Counted from the first letter of the stretch, positions 9,368 through 18,292 are shown. The stretch: DNA of 64,000 nt from CALNXN01 sp942490645 (GCA_942490645.1 CALNXN010000011.1:372001-436000); one strand, 5' to 3'. Notes: generated by a model not told the origin, from the letters alone. Translations and numbers: made by a program.

Positions 9368-10891
9368 TCAGCCCTCCACTCCGGCCATCAGGAGGCCCAG
9401 TTCTTTTTCATCCGTTTCGCCCGGCATCCGCTCGCCCATGATCATACCGTCAAACATGACCGCGACCCGATCAGAAAGCGACAGGATCTCGTCCAGTTCC
9501 ACGCTGACCAACAAAATCGCCTTGCCCTGATCTCGCAGGGCGACGATCTGCTGATGAATGAATTCAATCGCACCAATATCCACGCCGCGCGTTGGCTGGC
9601 CGATCAGCAAAAGGTCCGGGTTGCGCTCGATTTCGCGGGCCAGAACGATCTTTTGCTGGTTGCCGCCCGAGAAATTCTTGGCCGCCAGCCTTGGGTTGGG
9701 CGGGCGCACGTCAAACCGCTCCATTTTTTCTTCGGTGTCCCGGCGGATTGCGGCGTTGTTCATCAGCAGACCAGAGCGGTAGCGTGCATCATGGTGATAC
9801 CCAAACGCGGTATTTTCCCACGCGTGGTAGTCCATGATCAGGCCCTCGCGCTGCCGGTCTTCGGGCACATGCGCGATCCCCTGCCGGCGGCGGGACTGGC
9901 CATCAGCACCCTTACCGCTGAGATCAATCAGTTGGCCGTTCACACGGATTTCGCCGGTACCGACAGCATATCCGCCCAGAACCTCAAGCAATTCGGATTG
10001 CCCGTTCCCGGCCACACCCGCGATGCCTAGAATTTCGCCCGCACGGACCTGTAGATCAATGCCCTTGAGGCGCTCGACGCCCTTGTCGTCGGTCACCCGC
10101 AGGTTCTTGACGTCCAGAATGACCTCGCCCGGTTGTGCGGGCGTCTTGTCAACGCGCAGCAAAACCTTGCGCCCGACCATCAACTCGGCAAGTTCTGCCG
10201 GGGAGGTCATGGCCGTTTTCACGGTCGCTGTCATCTCACCGCGCCGCATCACACTGACGGTGTCGGTGATTTCCATGATCTCGCGCAGCTTATGGGTGAT
10301 CAGGATAACCGTTTTGCCTTCGTCACGCAGGCGACCGAGAATGCGGAAAAGCTGGTCGGCTTCGGCAGGCGTCAGCACGCCCGTCGGTTCGTCCAGAATG
10401 AGGATATCCGCCTGACGATAGAGCGCCTTGAGGATTTCCACACGCTGTTGCTTGCCGACCCCCAATTCTTCGATAACAGCATCGGGGTCGACGTTGAGGC
10501 CGTATTCTTTTTCTAGCTCCAACAGTGACTTGCGCGCTTTGTTCAGCGACGGGCGCAGCATTGCGCCGTCTTCTGCACCGAGGATGATGTTTTCCAGCAC
10601 TGTGAAGTTTTCCACCAGTTTGAAGTGCTGAAAAACCATCCCGATGCCCGCCGCGATGGCTGCCTGACTGTCGGGAATTTCAGTTTTCTGACCGGCGATG
10701 AAAATCTCGCCTTTGTCGGCCTTGTAAAAGCCATACAAGATTGACATCAACGTCGATTTGCCCGCGCCATTTTCTCCGATGATCCCGTGAATCGTGCCCG
10801 GCATAACCCGAATAGAGATGTCTTTGTTGGCTTGGACCGGACCGAAGGCTTTGGAAATGCCGCGCAGTTCGATTGCGGGGGCGGTGCTCAT
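9368..10891 (-). CDS. Nucleoside-type ABC transporter ATP-binding protein (double NBD)
   Basis: 507-residue duplicated ATPase. The first half has Walker A GENGAGKST, signature LGVGKQQRVEI and Walker B ILILDEPT. The second half has a degenerate Walker A (GVAGNGQSE) but a good signature (SGGNQQKIVLAREI), which is normal for sugar/nucleoside importers such as YufO/RbsA-like proteins. The start at 10891 (MSTAPAIEL) has GAGAGGA just upstream; the longer in-frame start at 10969 adds a Cys/His/Arg-rich stretch that looks non-coding. It is separated from the binding-protein gene by 149 bases containing a strong hairpin. Confidence 0.92.
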   Translation of the reverse strand: MSTAPAIELRGISKAFGPVQANKDISIRVMPGTIHGIIGENGAGKSTLMSILYGFYKADKGEIFIAGQKTEIPDSQAAIAAGIGMVFQHFKLVENFTVLENIILGAEDGAMLRPSLNKARKSLLELEKEYGLNVDPDAVIEELGVGKQQRVEILKALYRQADILILDEPTGVLTPAEADQLFRILGRLRDEGKTVILITHKLREIMEITDTVSVMRRGEMTATVKTAMTSPAELAELMVGRKVLLRVDKTPAQPGEVILDVKNLRVTDDKGVERLKGIDLQVRAGEILGIAGVAGNGQSELLEVLGGYAVGTGEIRVNGQLIDLSGKGADGQSRRRQGIAHVPEDRQREGLIMDYHAWENTAFGYHHDARYRSGLLMNNAAIRRDTEEKMERFDVRPPNPRLAAKNFSGGNQQKIVLAREIERNPDLLLIGQPTRGVDIGAIEFIHQQIVALRDQGKAILLVSVELDEILSLSDRVAVMFDGMIMGERMPGETDEKELGLLMAGVEG

Positions 10892-10987
10892 ACGGCGTCC
10901 TCTCGAAGGCCGGTGCGCTTCAACTCCGCACCCTGCGCCGCAGTTTGGTTGATTGTGGACATGGCTCAACCTTGAATTCTAATGCTA

Positions 10988-11019
10988 GGGCCGCGCCAAT
11001 GATTGTCTTGGCGCGGCCC
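10988..11019 (-). promoter_or_regulatory. Intra-operon hairpin between binding-protein and ATPase genes
   Basis: A perfect 12-base stem (GGGCCGCGCCAA and its complement) with an 8-base loop, 22 bases beyond the binding-protein stop codon. On the transcribed minus strand no U-run follows it, so it is not a classical terminator. Such hairpins often protect the upstream mRNA segment or attenuate readthrough, raising the ratio of binding protein to membrane subunits. That role is inferred. Confidence 0.7.
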
Positions 11020-11040
11020 GCAGTATCATGGAACTTCGGA

Positions 11041-12036
11041 TCAGAAGCTCAGCGCTGGGCAGCTGTCATCGGACATGTAGTCGTGCACAGCCATCTCGCC
11101 CGAGGCGATCTTGGCGGAGGCCTCTTCGACCATGGCCTGCATTTCTGCACTGACGAGCGAGGCGTTGTTCTCGTCCATCGCATATCCCACACCGCCGTTG
11201 GCCAAGCCCATAACGTTGAACCCTGTTTCAAGACCCGGACCGTCGGTGAAGGCCTTGTGAACAGCATTATCAACGCGCTTGAGCATGGACGTCAGGACTT
11301 TGCCGGGGTGCAGATAGTTTTGGTTGCTGTCGACACCGATCGACAAAATACCCTCGTCCGCCGCGGTTTGCAGAACACCAACGCCTGTACCGCCAGCAGC
11401 GGCATAAACCACGTCAGCGCCTTGGCTGATTTGCGCTTTGGTCAGCTCGGACCCTTTCACCGGGTCGTTCCAGGCCGCAGGCGTCGTGCCGGTCATGTTG
11501 GCGATCACAGTTGCGTCGGGATTGACGGCTTTGACGCCTTGGGCATAGCCGCAGGCGAATTTGCGGATCAGCGGAATATCCATACCGCCGATGAAACCGA
11601 CCGTGCCGGATGCGGACGCTTCGGCAGCCATCATGCCGACCAGAAACGAGCCTTCATGCTCGTTAAACACCACGGAACGGACGTTGGGTTGATCCACGAC
11701 CATATCGATGATCACGAAGCTGGTGTCGGGATAATCGGCAGCGACCTGGCCCAGCGCGTCACCAAAGGCGAAACCGGCCATGACGATCGGGTTGGACCCG
11801 GCTTCGGCAAAGCGGCGCAGGGCCTGTTCGCGTTGCGCTTCGGATTGAAGCTCGATCTCGCGGAACGTTCCGCCTGTTTCATCCGCCCAGCGTTGCGCAC
11901 CGTTGAAGGCCGCTTCGTTGAAGGATTTGTCGAACTTGCCGCCCAGATCGAATATCAGCGCAGGCTCGGCCAAAGCGGCCCCTGCGGTCAGCGCCAGTGC
12001 AGCTGTCGCGCCAAGGAATTTTTTCATTATCGTCAT
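11041..12036 (-). CDS. BMP-family ABC transporter substrate-binding lipoprotein-like protein
   Basis: 331-residue periplasmic binding protein of the BmpA/Med family, first gene of the nucleoside transport operon. The signal peptide is MTIMKKFLGATAALALTAGA with an ALA-type cleavage site and no lipobox cysteine, so it is soluble. The mature protein starts with the family pattern LIFDLGGKFDKSFNEAAFNGA (first ligand-loop). The ATG at 12036 has GGAG 8 bases upstream. Family members bind purine nucleosides or related ligands. The strong hairpin after it suggests it is made in excess over the transporter. Confidence 0.92.
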   Translation of the reverse strand: MTIMKKFLGATAALALTAGAALAEPALIFDLGGKFDKSFNEAAFNGAQRWADETGGTFREIELQSEAQREQALRRFAEAGSNPIVMAGFAFGDALGQVAADYPDTSFVIIDMVVDQPNVRSVVFNEHEGSFLVGMMAAEASASGTVGFIGGMDIPLIRKFACGYAQGVKAVNPDATVIANMTGTTPAAWNDPVKGSELTKAQISQGADVVYAAAGGTGVGVLQTAADEGILSIGVDSNQNYLHPGKVLTSMLKRVDNAVHKAFTDGPGLETGFNVMGLANGGVGYAMDENNASLVSAEMQAMVEEASAKIASGEMAVHDYMSDDSCPALSF

Positions 12037-12187
12037 GTGGTCATCTCCCATGTTTCAGGTGTTGGGGCTTTTGGTTGCGGTTGGTTCCGCAAGGCCAGCC
12101 CGTCGTCGAGCAGATCTTCGTTTTGATCCCGGGCAATTTAGCGCGCACGAGACGGGCGGGGTCAACCGGTTTTTGGTGATAGGGGGC

Positions 12188-12628
12188 TTAATCTGTGTTG
12201 TGACCCTTGGTCACTTCGGCCTCCATCAGCACGGCATCCACGGGGGTGCCATCCGTGCGGGGGTAATACCCCTTGCGCCGGGCCGTTTCCTTGTACCCAT
12301 GCCGTTGGTAGAGCCGAAACGCCGCTTGATTGTCTGCGGCGACTTCCAGAAAACTTCGCGCGGCACCATGAGCCGCCGAATGACGCAAGCTGTCCTGCAC
12401 CAAGCGCGCACCGATGCCCTTTTTTTGAGCGTCCGGGTGAACGGCGATCGTGAGAACCTCCGCTTCGTCCGCGACCACACGGATCAGAATGAACCCTTCG
12501 TCGGTACCCAGCACCTGCACACCCGGCGAATTGAGCAAATCGGCGAATTCCGCTTCAGTCCATGGCCGGTCCGTAGCGAAGGCGGCGCGATGAACGCGGG
12601 CCATATCAGCGGCGGATATGACGATCAC
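12188..12628 (-). CDS. rimI: RimI-like GNAT N-acetyltransferase
   Basis: 146-residue GNAT enzyme. The acetyl-CoA pyrophosphate loop is HPDAQKKGIGARLV (R/QxxGxG/A type), followed by FLEVAADNQAAFRLYQRHGY, the typical RimI motif. RimI acetylates the N-terminal alanine of ribosomal protein S18, although the family also modifies other proteins. The start is GTG at 12628, overlapping the tsaB stop (GTGA). The order nfu-tsaB-rimI supports the RimI assignment over a generic GNAT. Confidence 0.85.
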   Translation of the reverse strand: MIVISAADMARVHRAAFATDRPWTEAEFADLLNSPGVQVLGTDEGFILIRVVADEAEVLTIAVHPDAQKKGIGARLVQDSLRHSAAHGAARSFLEVAADNQAAFRLYQRHGYKETARRKGYYPRTDGTPVDAVLMEAEVTKGHNTD

Positions 12629-13236
12629 GTCAAGATCACCGGCGGAGCGTCACGCGCGGGGGCTGCATCCGCGGGCCGCAAATAGAGCGGTGACGGACGG
12701 GGCGCTTTTTGATCAAGGCGCAGGCGGGCACACTGCGCAATGGCAACGGCTGTCGGGAAAACCGGGGGTTGACCGCCGGCGCCGATCAGGGGGCCATCAA
12801 ACACGGGCAGCGCGTGGCTGTCGATCAAGACAGGTTCGGGTTGAGCGTTTTGATCAAAGGTCTGAAAGAACACTTGCCCACGGCGCGCGTCAACCGCGCA
12901 GGCGCAGGGTCCTTGCGCGCCATATCTCAGCGCGTCAAAGGCAGATATGCCAATGGCTTGTACGCTCAACCCCAGCGCCAGCCCACGGGCTGCTGCGACT
13001 GAAATGCGAATGCCGGTGAAGTTTCCAGGGCCGATCCCAACCCCGATGGCCGTCAGGTCTTGAAGGCTGAGATTTTGGCCGTGCAGCATCTCCTGACACA
13101 AACCCAACAGCCGTTCCGCCTGCCCACGTGCCATCTCTTCGACACGCTGTGCCAGAACCTGATCGCCCGACAGCAAAGCGGCCGCGCAATGCGCGGCCGA
13201 TGTGTCAAATGCCAAAATCAGCGGGGCGTCAGGCAA
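12625..13236 (-). CDS. tsaB: tRNA threonylcarbamoyladenosine biosynthesis protein TsaB
   Basis: 203-residue ASKHA-fold partner of TsaD in forming t6A at position 37 of ANN-decoding tRNAs. Recognised by the N-terminal LAFDTSAAHCAAALL and by GIGPGNFTGIRISVAAARGLA, the TsaB hallmark. Starts with TTG overlapping the nfu stop by 8 bases and ends overlapping the rimI start, so all three genes are translationally coupled. The C-terminal PLYLRP motif is also typical. Confidence 0.92.
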   Translation of the reverse strand: MPDAPLILAFDTSAAHCAAALLSGDQVLAQRVEEMARGQAERLLGLCQEMLHGQNLSLQDLTAIGVGIGPGNFTGIRISVAAARGLALGLSVQAIGISAFDALRYGAQGPCACAVDARRGQVFFQTFDQNAQPEPVLIDSHALPVFDGPLIGAGGQPPVFPTAVAIAQCARLRLDQKAPRPSPLYLRPADAAPARDAPPVILT

Positions 13237-13789
13237 CCGGGCGCACCTCGGTCACTTCGGGGATATAGTGACGCAGCAGGTTTTCGATGCCCATTTTCAG
13301 GGTCAATGTCGAAGACGGACACCCGGCGCACGCACCTTGCATGTGCAGGTAAACGACACCGCGGTCAAACCCGTGGAATGTGATGTCGCCACCATCCTGA
13401 GCCACCGCAGGGCGCACACGACTATCGAGCAACTCTTTGATCTGGTTGACGATAACGCCATCTTCGCCGGTGTGTTCGGCATGACCGGATGCCGGAGCAT
13501 GATCGCCCGACATGACGGGCTGGCCTGATTGGAAATGCTCCATGATCGCGCCCAGAAGGGCAGGTTTGATGTGATCCCAATCGACCGCGTCGGTCTTGGT
13601 CACCGTGACAAAGTCTGAGCCAAAAAAGACACCGGCGACACCATCAACTGCGAAAATCCGTGTGGCCAGCGGCGATTTGTCTGCCGTTTCGGGCGTCGGG
13701 AAATCGGCCGTTCCCATTTCCAGCACGGTTTGTCCGGGCAGAAACTTCAACGTCGCGGGGTTGGGTGTGGATTCCGTTTGAATGAACAT
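13229..13789 (-). CDS. NifU-like (Nfu) iron-sulfur scaffold/carrier protein
   Basis: 186-residue Nfu protein with an N-terminal Nfu_N domain (MFIQTESTPNPATLKFLPG) and a C-terminal NifU domain holding the Fe-S ligand pair in GACAGCPSSTLTLKMGIENLL (CxxC). It carries [4Fe-4S] clusters to apo-enzymes; RimO in this window is a plausible client, but that is only an inference. The ATG at 13789 has AGGAG upstream; the longer frame to 13921 is rejected. First gene of nfu-tsaB-rimI. Confidence 0.92.
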   Translation of the reverse strand: MFIQTESTPNPATLKFLPGQTVLEMGTADFPTPETADKSPLATRIFAVDGVAGVFFGSDFVTVTKTDAVDWDHIKPALLGAIMEHFQSGQPVMSGDHAPASGHAEHTGEDGVIVNQIKELLDSRVRPAVAQDGGDITFHGFDRGVVYLHMQGACAGCPSSTLTLKMGIENLLRHYIPEVTEVRPVA

Positions 13790-14012
13790 TGCTGGCTCTC
13801 CTGAGGTTGCTTCAGATATGCGTTCGCGGCGAAGGTAAGTCAAGGATTGGAACCATTCTAAACCGTTCAGTGGCAAGCTGATGCAGCCGATATCGCTTCT
13901 TGATCGTCGCGGTCCTGCCATATTCGATCACAACAAGACCACAGTCCGCGCGCAATGTTGCCTGCCTTTGCTCATAGCTTGTTAACCAAAATAATATGGG
14001 CAAGAGCAGAAA

Positions 14013-15026
14013 ATGAATGACAATTGGCAACACGTAGGCCGCCGCAAAAGCGGTGGTCTTGAGGGGCGCAAAGCCCTTTCGAACTTCTATGAGATGGCTG
14101 AAACGCACAGGCATACGCATTTTGCTGATGGAATGGAGGAATTGGAGAGGCGCGCTTCAGGGCAACCGGCGCACCCCGATCTTGATCGCCATTCCGTCTT
14201 TGCAGCTCTTGTGCATCAACGTGCGGACCATCTGCGTGCAGTGGACGAAATGGCCGAGGCCGCCTATGCGGAGCTGCGCCGACAAACGCAAATGTTATGG
14301 TTTTGTTGTTTTCTCGATGCTGATGCGTGCGACCAGATCGCGGATTTGCTGGAATTGGAAATGGGCTGGCTGGCACGGGCGGACTTCATAGCGTCCCTCG
14401 CCGAGGTCCGCGATGCGCTTGGGGCCGCGTATTTCATCGCCAATCGCCCTGTCGAAGGCGATCCTGAACGTTCCGCCCATGTGCGTTTGATGGAACGCTG
14501 GGAGTTGGAAGCGGTGGCAGCATCGTTCACAACAGCCAAAGCCAAAGCAGCTTGGATCGCGCAATTGGGATCGGATTGCCTGCATGAGTTCGTGTTGAAT
14601 TTCGACTGGGACGCCGAAGATGTTTCCGTGTTGCATGCGGTCATCGACAACCCGGCGTGTGACAAAGCCACGGCAATGACGCTCTATGCGTTTGCGGGGC
14701 CAGACCACTACGATGCGCTAGGGAACGACAAGGATGGATGTGACCGGGAACGCATTGCACTGCTCGACAAGATACATTCCCGGGTTGAAGCCTTCGGATT
14801 CGGACCGTCGCAGTTCATTCCCGGCGACGAGATGATCCTATGGAAGACCTACCGTGACACGACTTTGGCCGCCGGGCGACCGATGCGATGGGTGTTCTCT
14901 GATCACGCGTTCGAGGGATTTGGACAGCACGATCATATGCCGCGTTACGTTTATCAAAGCGAAAGCCGGTGTTTCATGACACCATTTGAACGGTGGTCGT
15001 CCATTCGTTTGGTGTCGTCACGGTGA
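14013..15026 (+). CDS. Hypothetical protein with DUF4274-like segment
   Basis: 337-residue soluble, acidic protein. Residues about 190-235 (LHEFVLNFDWDAEDV, then NPACDKATAMTLYAFAGP) resemble the DUF4274 pattern (leucine/helix, 'N-W-D-D', 'hP-x-C-D-x-a-T-A'), recognised from memory and not verified. The N-terminal 150 residues are helical and Ala/Glu/Arg-rich and contain MLWFCCFLDADACDQIADLL; the C-terminal 90 residues are not recognised. No signal peptide, no catalytic motif. It stands alone between nfu and a convergent usp gene. DUF4274 proteins have no established function. Confidence 0.75.
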   Translation: MNDNWQHVGRRKSGGLEGRKALSNFYEMAETHRHTHFADGMEELERRASGQPAHPDLDRHSVFAALVHQRADHLRAVDEMAEAAYAELRRQTQMLWFCCFLDADACDQIADLLELEMGWLARADFIASLAEVRDALGAAYFIANRPVEGDPERSAHVRLMERWELEAVAASFTTAKAKAAWIAQLGSDCLHEFVLNFDWDAEDVSVLHAVIDNPACDKATAMTLYAFAGPDHYDALGNDKDGCDRERIALLDKIHSRVEAFGFGPSQFIPGDEMILWKTYRDTTLAAGRPMRWVFSDHAFEGFGQHDHMPRYVYQSESRCFMTPFERWSSIRLVSSR

Positions 15027-15029
15027 TAC

Positions 15030-15485
15030 TCAGGTAATCGCTTCCAGCTTTTCCTTGCTCAAATCGCCCGGAACGATGGTGATCGGAATAGGCAAGGCAC
15101 CTGCGTTCTTGGTCAGCTGGGTCACCAGCGGGCCGGGGCCTTTCTTGCCTGTTCCGGCGCCCAGAACAAGCACGCCCACCTCGGGATCATCGCGCACCTG
15201 AGCGATGATTTCTTCAACGGCATGGCCTTCTCGGATCACCAGTTCAGGGTCAACACCCTGACGATCCCGCATCCATTTCGCAAAAACCTCGTAATGCACT
15301 TCGATGCGTTCACGCGCCTCCTCGCGCATGACTTCTCCCACGCCGATCCAATGATTGAACTCATCTGGCGGAATGACCGAGAGGATTTGAACACCGCCCC
15401 CTGTGTTGGCGGCCCGCATGGCGGCAAAGCGCATGGCATTCAGGCATTCGCGACTGTCGTCGAGCACGACCAGAAACTTGCGCAT
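15030..15485 (-). CDS. Universal stress protein (UspA family)
   Basis: 151-residue Usp-fold protein: N-terminal KFLVVLDDSRECLNAMRFA strand-helix, and the ATP-type loop near the C-terminus LVLGAGTGKKGPGPLVTQLT, where the family consensus is G-2x-G-9x-G-S/T. So an ATP-binding Usp is plausible. GGGAGA lies upstream of the ATG at 15485. It ends 3 bases from the convergent DUF4274-like gene. Role in stress survival is by family only. Confidence 0.85.
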   Translation of the reverse strand: MRKFLVVLDDSRECLNAMRFAAMRAANTGGGVQILSVIPPDEFNHWIGVGEVMREEARERIEVHYEVFAKWMRDRQGVDPELVIREGHAVEEIIAQVRDDPEVGVLVLGAGTGKKGPGPLVTQLTKNAGALPIPITIVPGDLSKEKLEAIT

Positions 15486-15633
15486 GGTGTAGTGTCTCCC
15501 TTAAACGCGGATCATGGCGGCACTTGCGCCCGCACGCAATCGTAATCTGTTCAGCCTTACGGGTGCTGGACTTTGCCAGCGATAAGCCGCAATCTACTCA
15601 GACTTCAGGCTGACGCGGGGGTCACCCATTTCG

Positions 15634-16020
15634 ATGCAGCAATTGATTTACATGTCCAGACCATTTGGCTTTGACGCGCAAACGCTGGCCGGTATTCTTT
15701 CGACGGCACGTTTGAACAATGCCAGAAACGATGTCACGGGCGCTTTGATTTGCCGAGAAGACATTTATTTGCAGTTGCTTGAAGGGCCGGCTCAAAAGGT
15801 CGAGAACACCTTTGAACACATATCTCAGGATGACCGACACGTCGAAGTGCAAGTGCTCGTGCGCTGCGAGGTTGAAGACCGGTTGTTTCCTGACTGGACC
15901 ATGAAACACGACCCGGCGCGCTCTTGGCTGTGGACCAAGGATGAGATCCACGGCGGCGTCATGAATCAATTAAACCCGCGAGAAATCCGCGAAGTGTTCC
16001 TGAAACTGGCGCATCCCTAA
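15634..16020 (+). CDS. Stand-alone BLUF-domain blue-light photoreceptor
   Basis: 128-residue protein that is essentially one BLUF domain (sensor of blue light using FAD) plus a short C-terminal helix. The photoactive residues are present: Y6, N29, Q47, W88 and M90, with the same spacing from N to Q to W to M as AppA N45, Q63, W104 and M106. The usual NxRxGITG loop reads NARNDVTG, an uncommon substitution next to the flavin. No output domain is fused, so it must act through a partner protein. It ends in a stop interlocked with the convergent aminotransferase stop. Confidence 0.9.
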   Translation: MQQLIYMSRPFGFDAQTLAGILSTARLNNARNDVTGALICREDIYLQLLEGPAQKVENTFEHISQDDRHVEVQVLVRCEVEDRLFPDWTMKHDPARSWLWTKDEIHGGVMNQLNPREIREVFLKLAHP

Positions 16021-16883
16021 AGCGGTTCGGATGCCGCCCAGTCCCAATACATTTCGCGCACACGCCGTGTGATAGGCCCGACCTGAAATTGGCTGTCCTC
16101 GAACGCCTTCACAGGTGTGACCTTGGCCATATTGCCGGAGATGAAGATTTCGTCGGCATCATGGAAATCATCAAAGCTCAATACCGTTTCGTGCACCTTT
16201 ACACCGTCGGCGCGCAGGTTTTTCATGTGTCGGGCGCGGGTGATCCCCGCGAGAAAGGTGCCATTTGCAATAGGCGTAAAGACCTCGGCGTCTTTGACCA
16301 TGAACACATTGGCCGTAGCGGTTTCGGCAACGTTGCCCATCGCATCCGCGACCAACGCGTTATTGAAACCCTTGGCGCGCGCTTCTGCCAACATGCGCGC
16401 ATTGTTGGGATAAAGACAGCCGGCCTTTGCATTCACCACGCTGCTTTCCAGCACGGGGCGGCGAAACCGTGTGGTGGTCAACGTGATTGCCGTATCGGCC
16501 GAGGGCATCGGAATTTCTTCCAGACACAGCGCAAATCCAACGCGATCGGGGTCCGGGACGATTGCCGTCACATCACCATCGATGCCCCAATACATAGGAC
16601 GGATGTAAATCGGTGTTCCCGGCGCATAGGCCCGTAGCCCTTCGCGCGCGATCTCGACCATCTCTTCGGTGGAGACTGTGGGGTTGAGCATCAGAGCCCG
16701 CGCCGAGCGGTTGACGCGGTCGCAGTGCGCTTTGAGATCGGGGATCAGGCCGTTGACCATCCGTGCGCCATCAAACACCGAACTGCCGAGCCACGCACCG
16801 TGATCTGCCGCTGACATGATCGGTTGATCGCCGTCATGCCATGCGCCGTTCACATAGGTGCGAATGTTGATACCTGTGCTCAT
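16017..16883 (-). CDS. ilvE: Branched-chain amino acid aminotransferase (class IV PLP)
   Basis: 288-residue fold-type IV PLP enzyme. The PLP lysine is in VVNAKAGCLYPNNARMLAEA, and the C-terminal FLAGITRARHMKNL and GNMAKVTPV segments bind the cofactor phosphate. It transfers amino groups between branched-chain amino acids and 2-oxoglutarate. The active-site loop differs from E. coli IlvE (KxxxNY), as in the Rhodobacter branch, so specificity is less certain than the fold. AGGAG precedes the ATG at 16883. D-amino-acid or 4-amino-4-deoxychorismate activities are less likely alternatives. Confidence 0.85.
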   Translation of the reverse strand: MSTGINIRTYVNGAWHDGDQPIMSAADHGAWLGSSVFDGARMVNGLIPDLKAHCDRVNRSARALMLNPTVSTEEMVEIAREGLRAYAPGTPIYIRPMYWGIDGDVTAIVPDPDRVGFALCLEEIPMPSADTAITLTTTRFRRPVLESSVVNAKAGCLYPNNARMLAEARAKGFNNALVADAMGNVAETATANVFMVKDAEVFTPIANGTFLAGITRARHMKNLRADGVKVHETVLSFDDFHDADEIFISGNMAKVTPVKAFEDSQFQVGPITRRVREMYWDWAASEPL

Positions 16884-16904
16884 TTTGTCTCCTGAGTGTG
16901 TTGG

Positions 16905-17132
16905 TTACTCGGCACGGTAAACACCTTCGGGCAAATTCAGCGCCGAGACCAGATCGCGCCACTGTTCGGGCGAAAGGGTCACCGACACCACCCGATCTTG
17001 ACGTGCATCATATTGATTTAGCAAAATCGCACTCTCGGTCGCATGGACTGTGACATCCTCCTGCAACGGCGGACCTCCCTCGTCCACGAGGGTCACTACG
17101 GTTGCGTCGAATTCATGCTCAATCGTAAACAT
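16905..17132 (-). CDS. Small conserved hypothetical protein
   Basis: 75-residue acidic protein, beta-rich by eye (MFTIEHEFDATVVTLVDEG, then VSVTLSPEQWRDLVSALNL). No cysteine and no signal. It lies 21 bases upstream of ilvE on the same strand and may be cotranscribed with it. I do not recognise a named family; codon use and the position in a tight gap support a real gene. Confidence 0.65.
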   Translation of the reverse strand: MFTIEHEFDATVVTLVDEGGPPLQEDVTVHATESAILLNQYDARQDRVVSVTLSPEQWRDLVSALNLPEGVYRAE

Positions 17133-17258
17133 ATGCGCACATTACGTTATGAAAGCGGCTTTGCAAGCGCTACAAACCTGCGTGATTGGGCTGTGCCAAT
17201 CTATGGTCCGTGCTAGACTTCTGTTTGACGTGCTTTGCCAAAAAGGAAAACTACCGGC

Positions 17259-17963
17259 ATGATGAGATCATTGATCGTTCTGAGCGCAATTTTGGTTTTG
17301 AGTGCCTGTGACGTTCCGGCGCCGGGGCCAACCACTGCGGCATCTGCACCCGCTGACAAAGCCGAGGTGTCTTCGCCGCAAGCCAAACGAACTTTTGCGC
17401 AGGTCGTGCAGACAGTTGAGCCTGTGGCCGAACGTGAGTGCCGGGCGCGGACAACTGGGGTGAATTGTGACTTCAACATCGTCATTGATGAGCGCCCCGG
17501 CCAGCCGGTCAACGCCTATCAAACGCTGGATCGGGCCGGGCGGCCGATTATCGCCTTTACCGTTCCGATGATAGAAGACGTGCGCAATGCAGATGAGTTG
17601 GCGTTTGTTATGAGCCACGAAGCCGCGCACCACATAGAAGGCCACATCCAGCGCCAACGCGACAATCAGGTGGCGAGTGCGGTTTTGGCGGGGTCACTGG
17701 CTGCGTTGGTCGGGGGCAGTTCCGAGGTTGTGCGTAACGCCCAACGCACCGGTGCGATCGTCGGCGCGCGCGCTTATTCCAAGTCGTTCGAGCTGGAAGC
17801 TGACGCTTTGGGCACGGTCATCGCGAAACGCGCGGGCTATGACCCATTGCGCGGCGCTCTCTTTTTCAACCGCATTCCTGATCCCGGCAACCGTTTTCTT
17901 GGAACACATCCGCCCAACGCGCAGCGGTTGGAGTTGGTGCGCCAAACCGCAGCGGGGCTTTAG
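17259..17963 (+). CDS. M48-family metallopeptidase lipoprotein
   Basis: 234-residue periplasmic lipoprotein protease. The signal peptide MMRSLIVLSAILVLSAC ends in a lipobox (LSAC), so cysteine 17 would be acylated. The zinc site is HEAAHH (HExxH), and the third ligand is probably the Glu of ELEADALG, as in M48/LoiP-BepA-like enzymes. The start at 17259 or 17262 is chosen because the upstream TTG at 17235 would bury the signal peptide. Likely outer-membrane-protein or envelope quality control, by family. Its TAG interlocks with the convergent stop of the next gene. Confidence 0.9.
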   Translation: MMRSLIVLSAILVLSACDVPAPGPTTAASAPADKAEVSSPQAKRTFAQVVQTVEPVAERECRARTTGVNCDFNIVIDERPGQPVNAYQTLDRAGRPIIAFTVPMIEDVRNADELAFVMSHEAAHHIEGHIQRQRDNQVASAVLAGSLAALVGGSSEVVRNAQRTGAIVGARAYSKSFELEADALGTVIAKRAGYDPLRGALFFNRIPDPGNRFLGTHPPNAQRLELVRQTAAGL

Positions 17964-18247
17964 GGATATCGCGGCGCATTCAGCGGATTGGGGCGGAGTA
18001 CCCGCAGCGCAATGCCCAATATCGACATGATGACCCAAAACCCTTGGATCAGTGCAGATGCCAAATTGAAGTTGACGGAAAGCCCCAGCAGAACCAGTGA
18101 CGCTGCAGTCAGGTTCAGGCAAAAATACAGCACAGAATTGCTGGACAGAACGCGGGCTGTCAGCAGTGTGTAATTCGCCACGTAAATCGCAAAACCGATC
18201 ACGCCAGCGATGTCGTACATATGCGGAGGAATATGCGAAAAATCCAT
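17960..18247 (-). CDS. CBU_0592-like small membrane protein
   Basis: 95-residue protein with three membrane helices (YDIAGVIGFAIYVANYTLL, VLYFCLNLTAASLVLLGLSV, ALIQGFWVIMSILGIALRVL). It matches the layout of the CBU_0592/YgaP-like small membrane family, recognised from memory. No function is established. The YigZ gene lies divergently upstream. Confidence 0.75.
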   Translation of the reverse strand: MDFSHIPPHMYDIAGVIGFAIYVANYTLLTARVLSSNSVLYFCLNLTAASLVLLGLSVNFNLASALIQGFWVIMSILGIALRVLRPNPLNAPRYP

Positions 18248-18292
18248 TCGACTCGTCCAAATTAGAGAGCAATCAATGCCTACAGTTTCAAT

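Noticed and set aside
10873..12126. 417-codon plus-strand frame over the BMP protein gene
   Set aside because: Shadow of the minus-strand gene; His/Gly/Arg-rich and no family.
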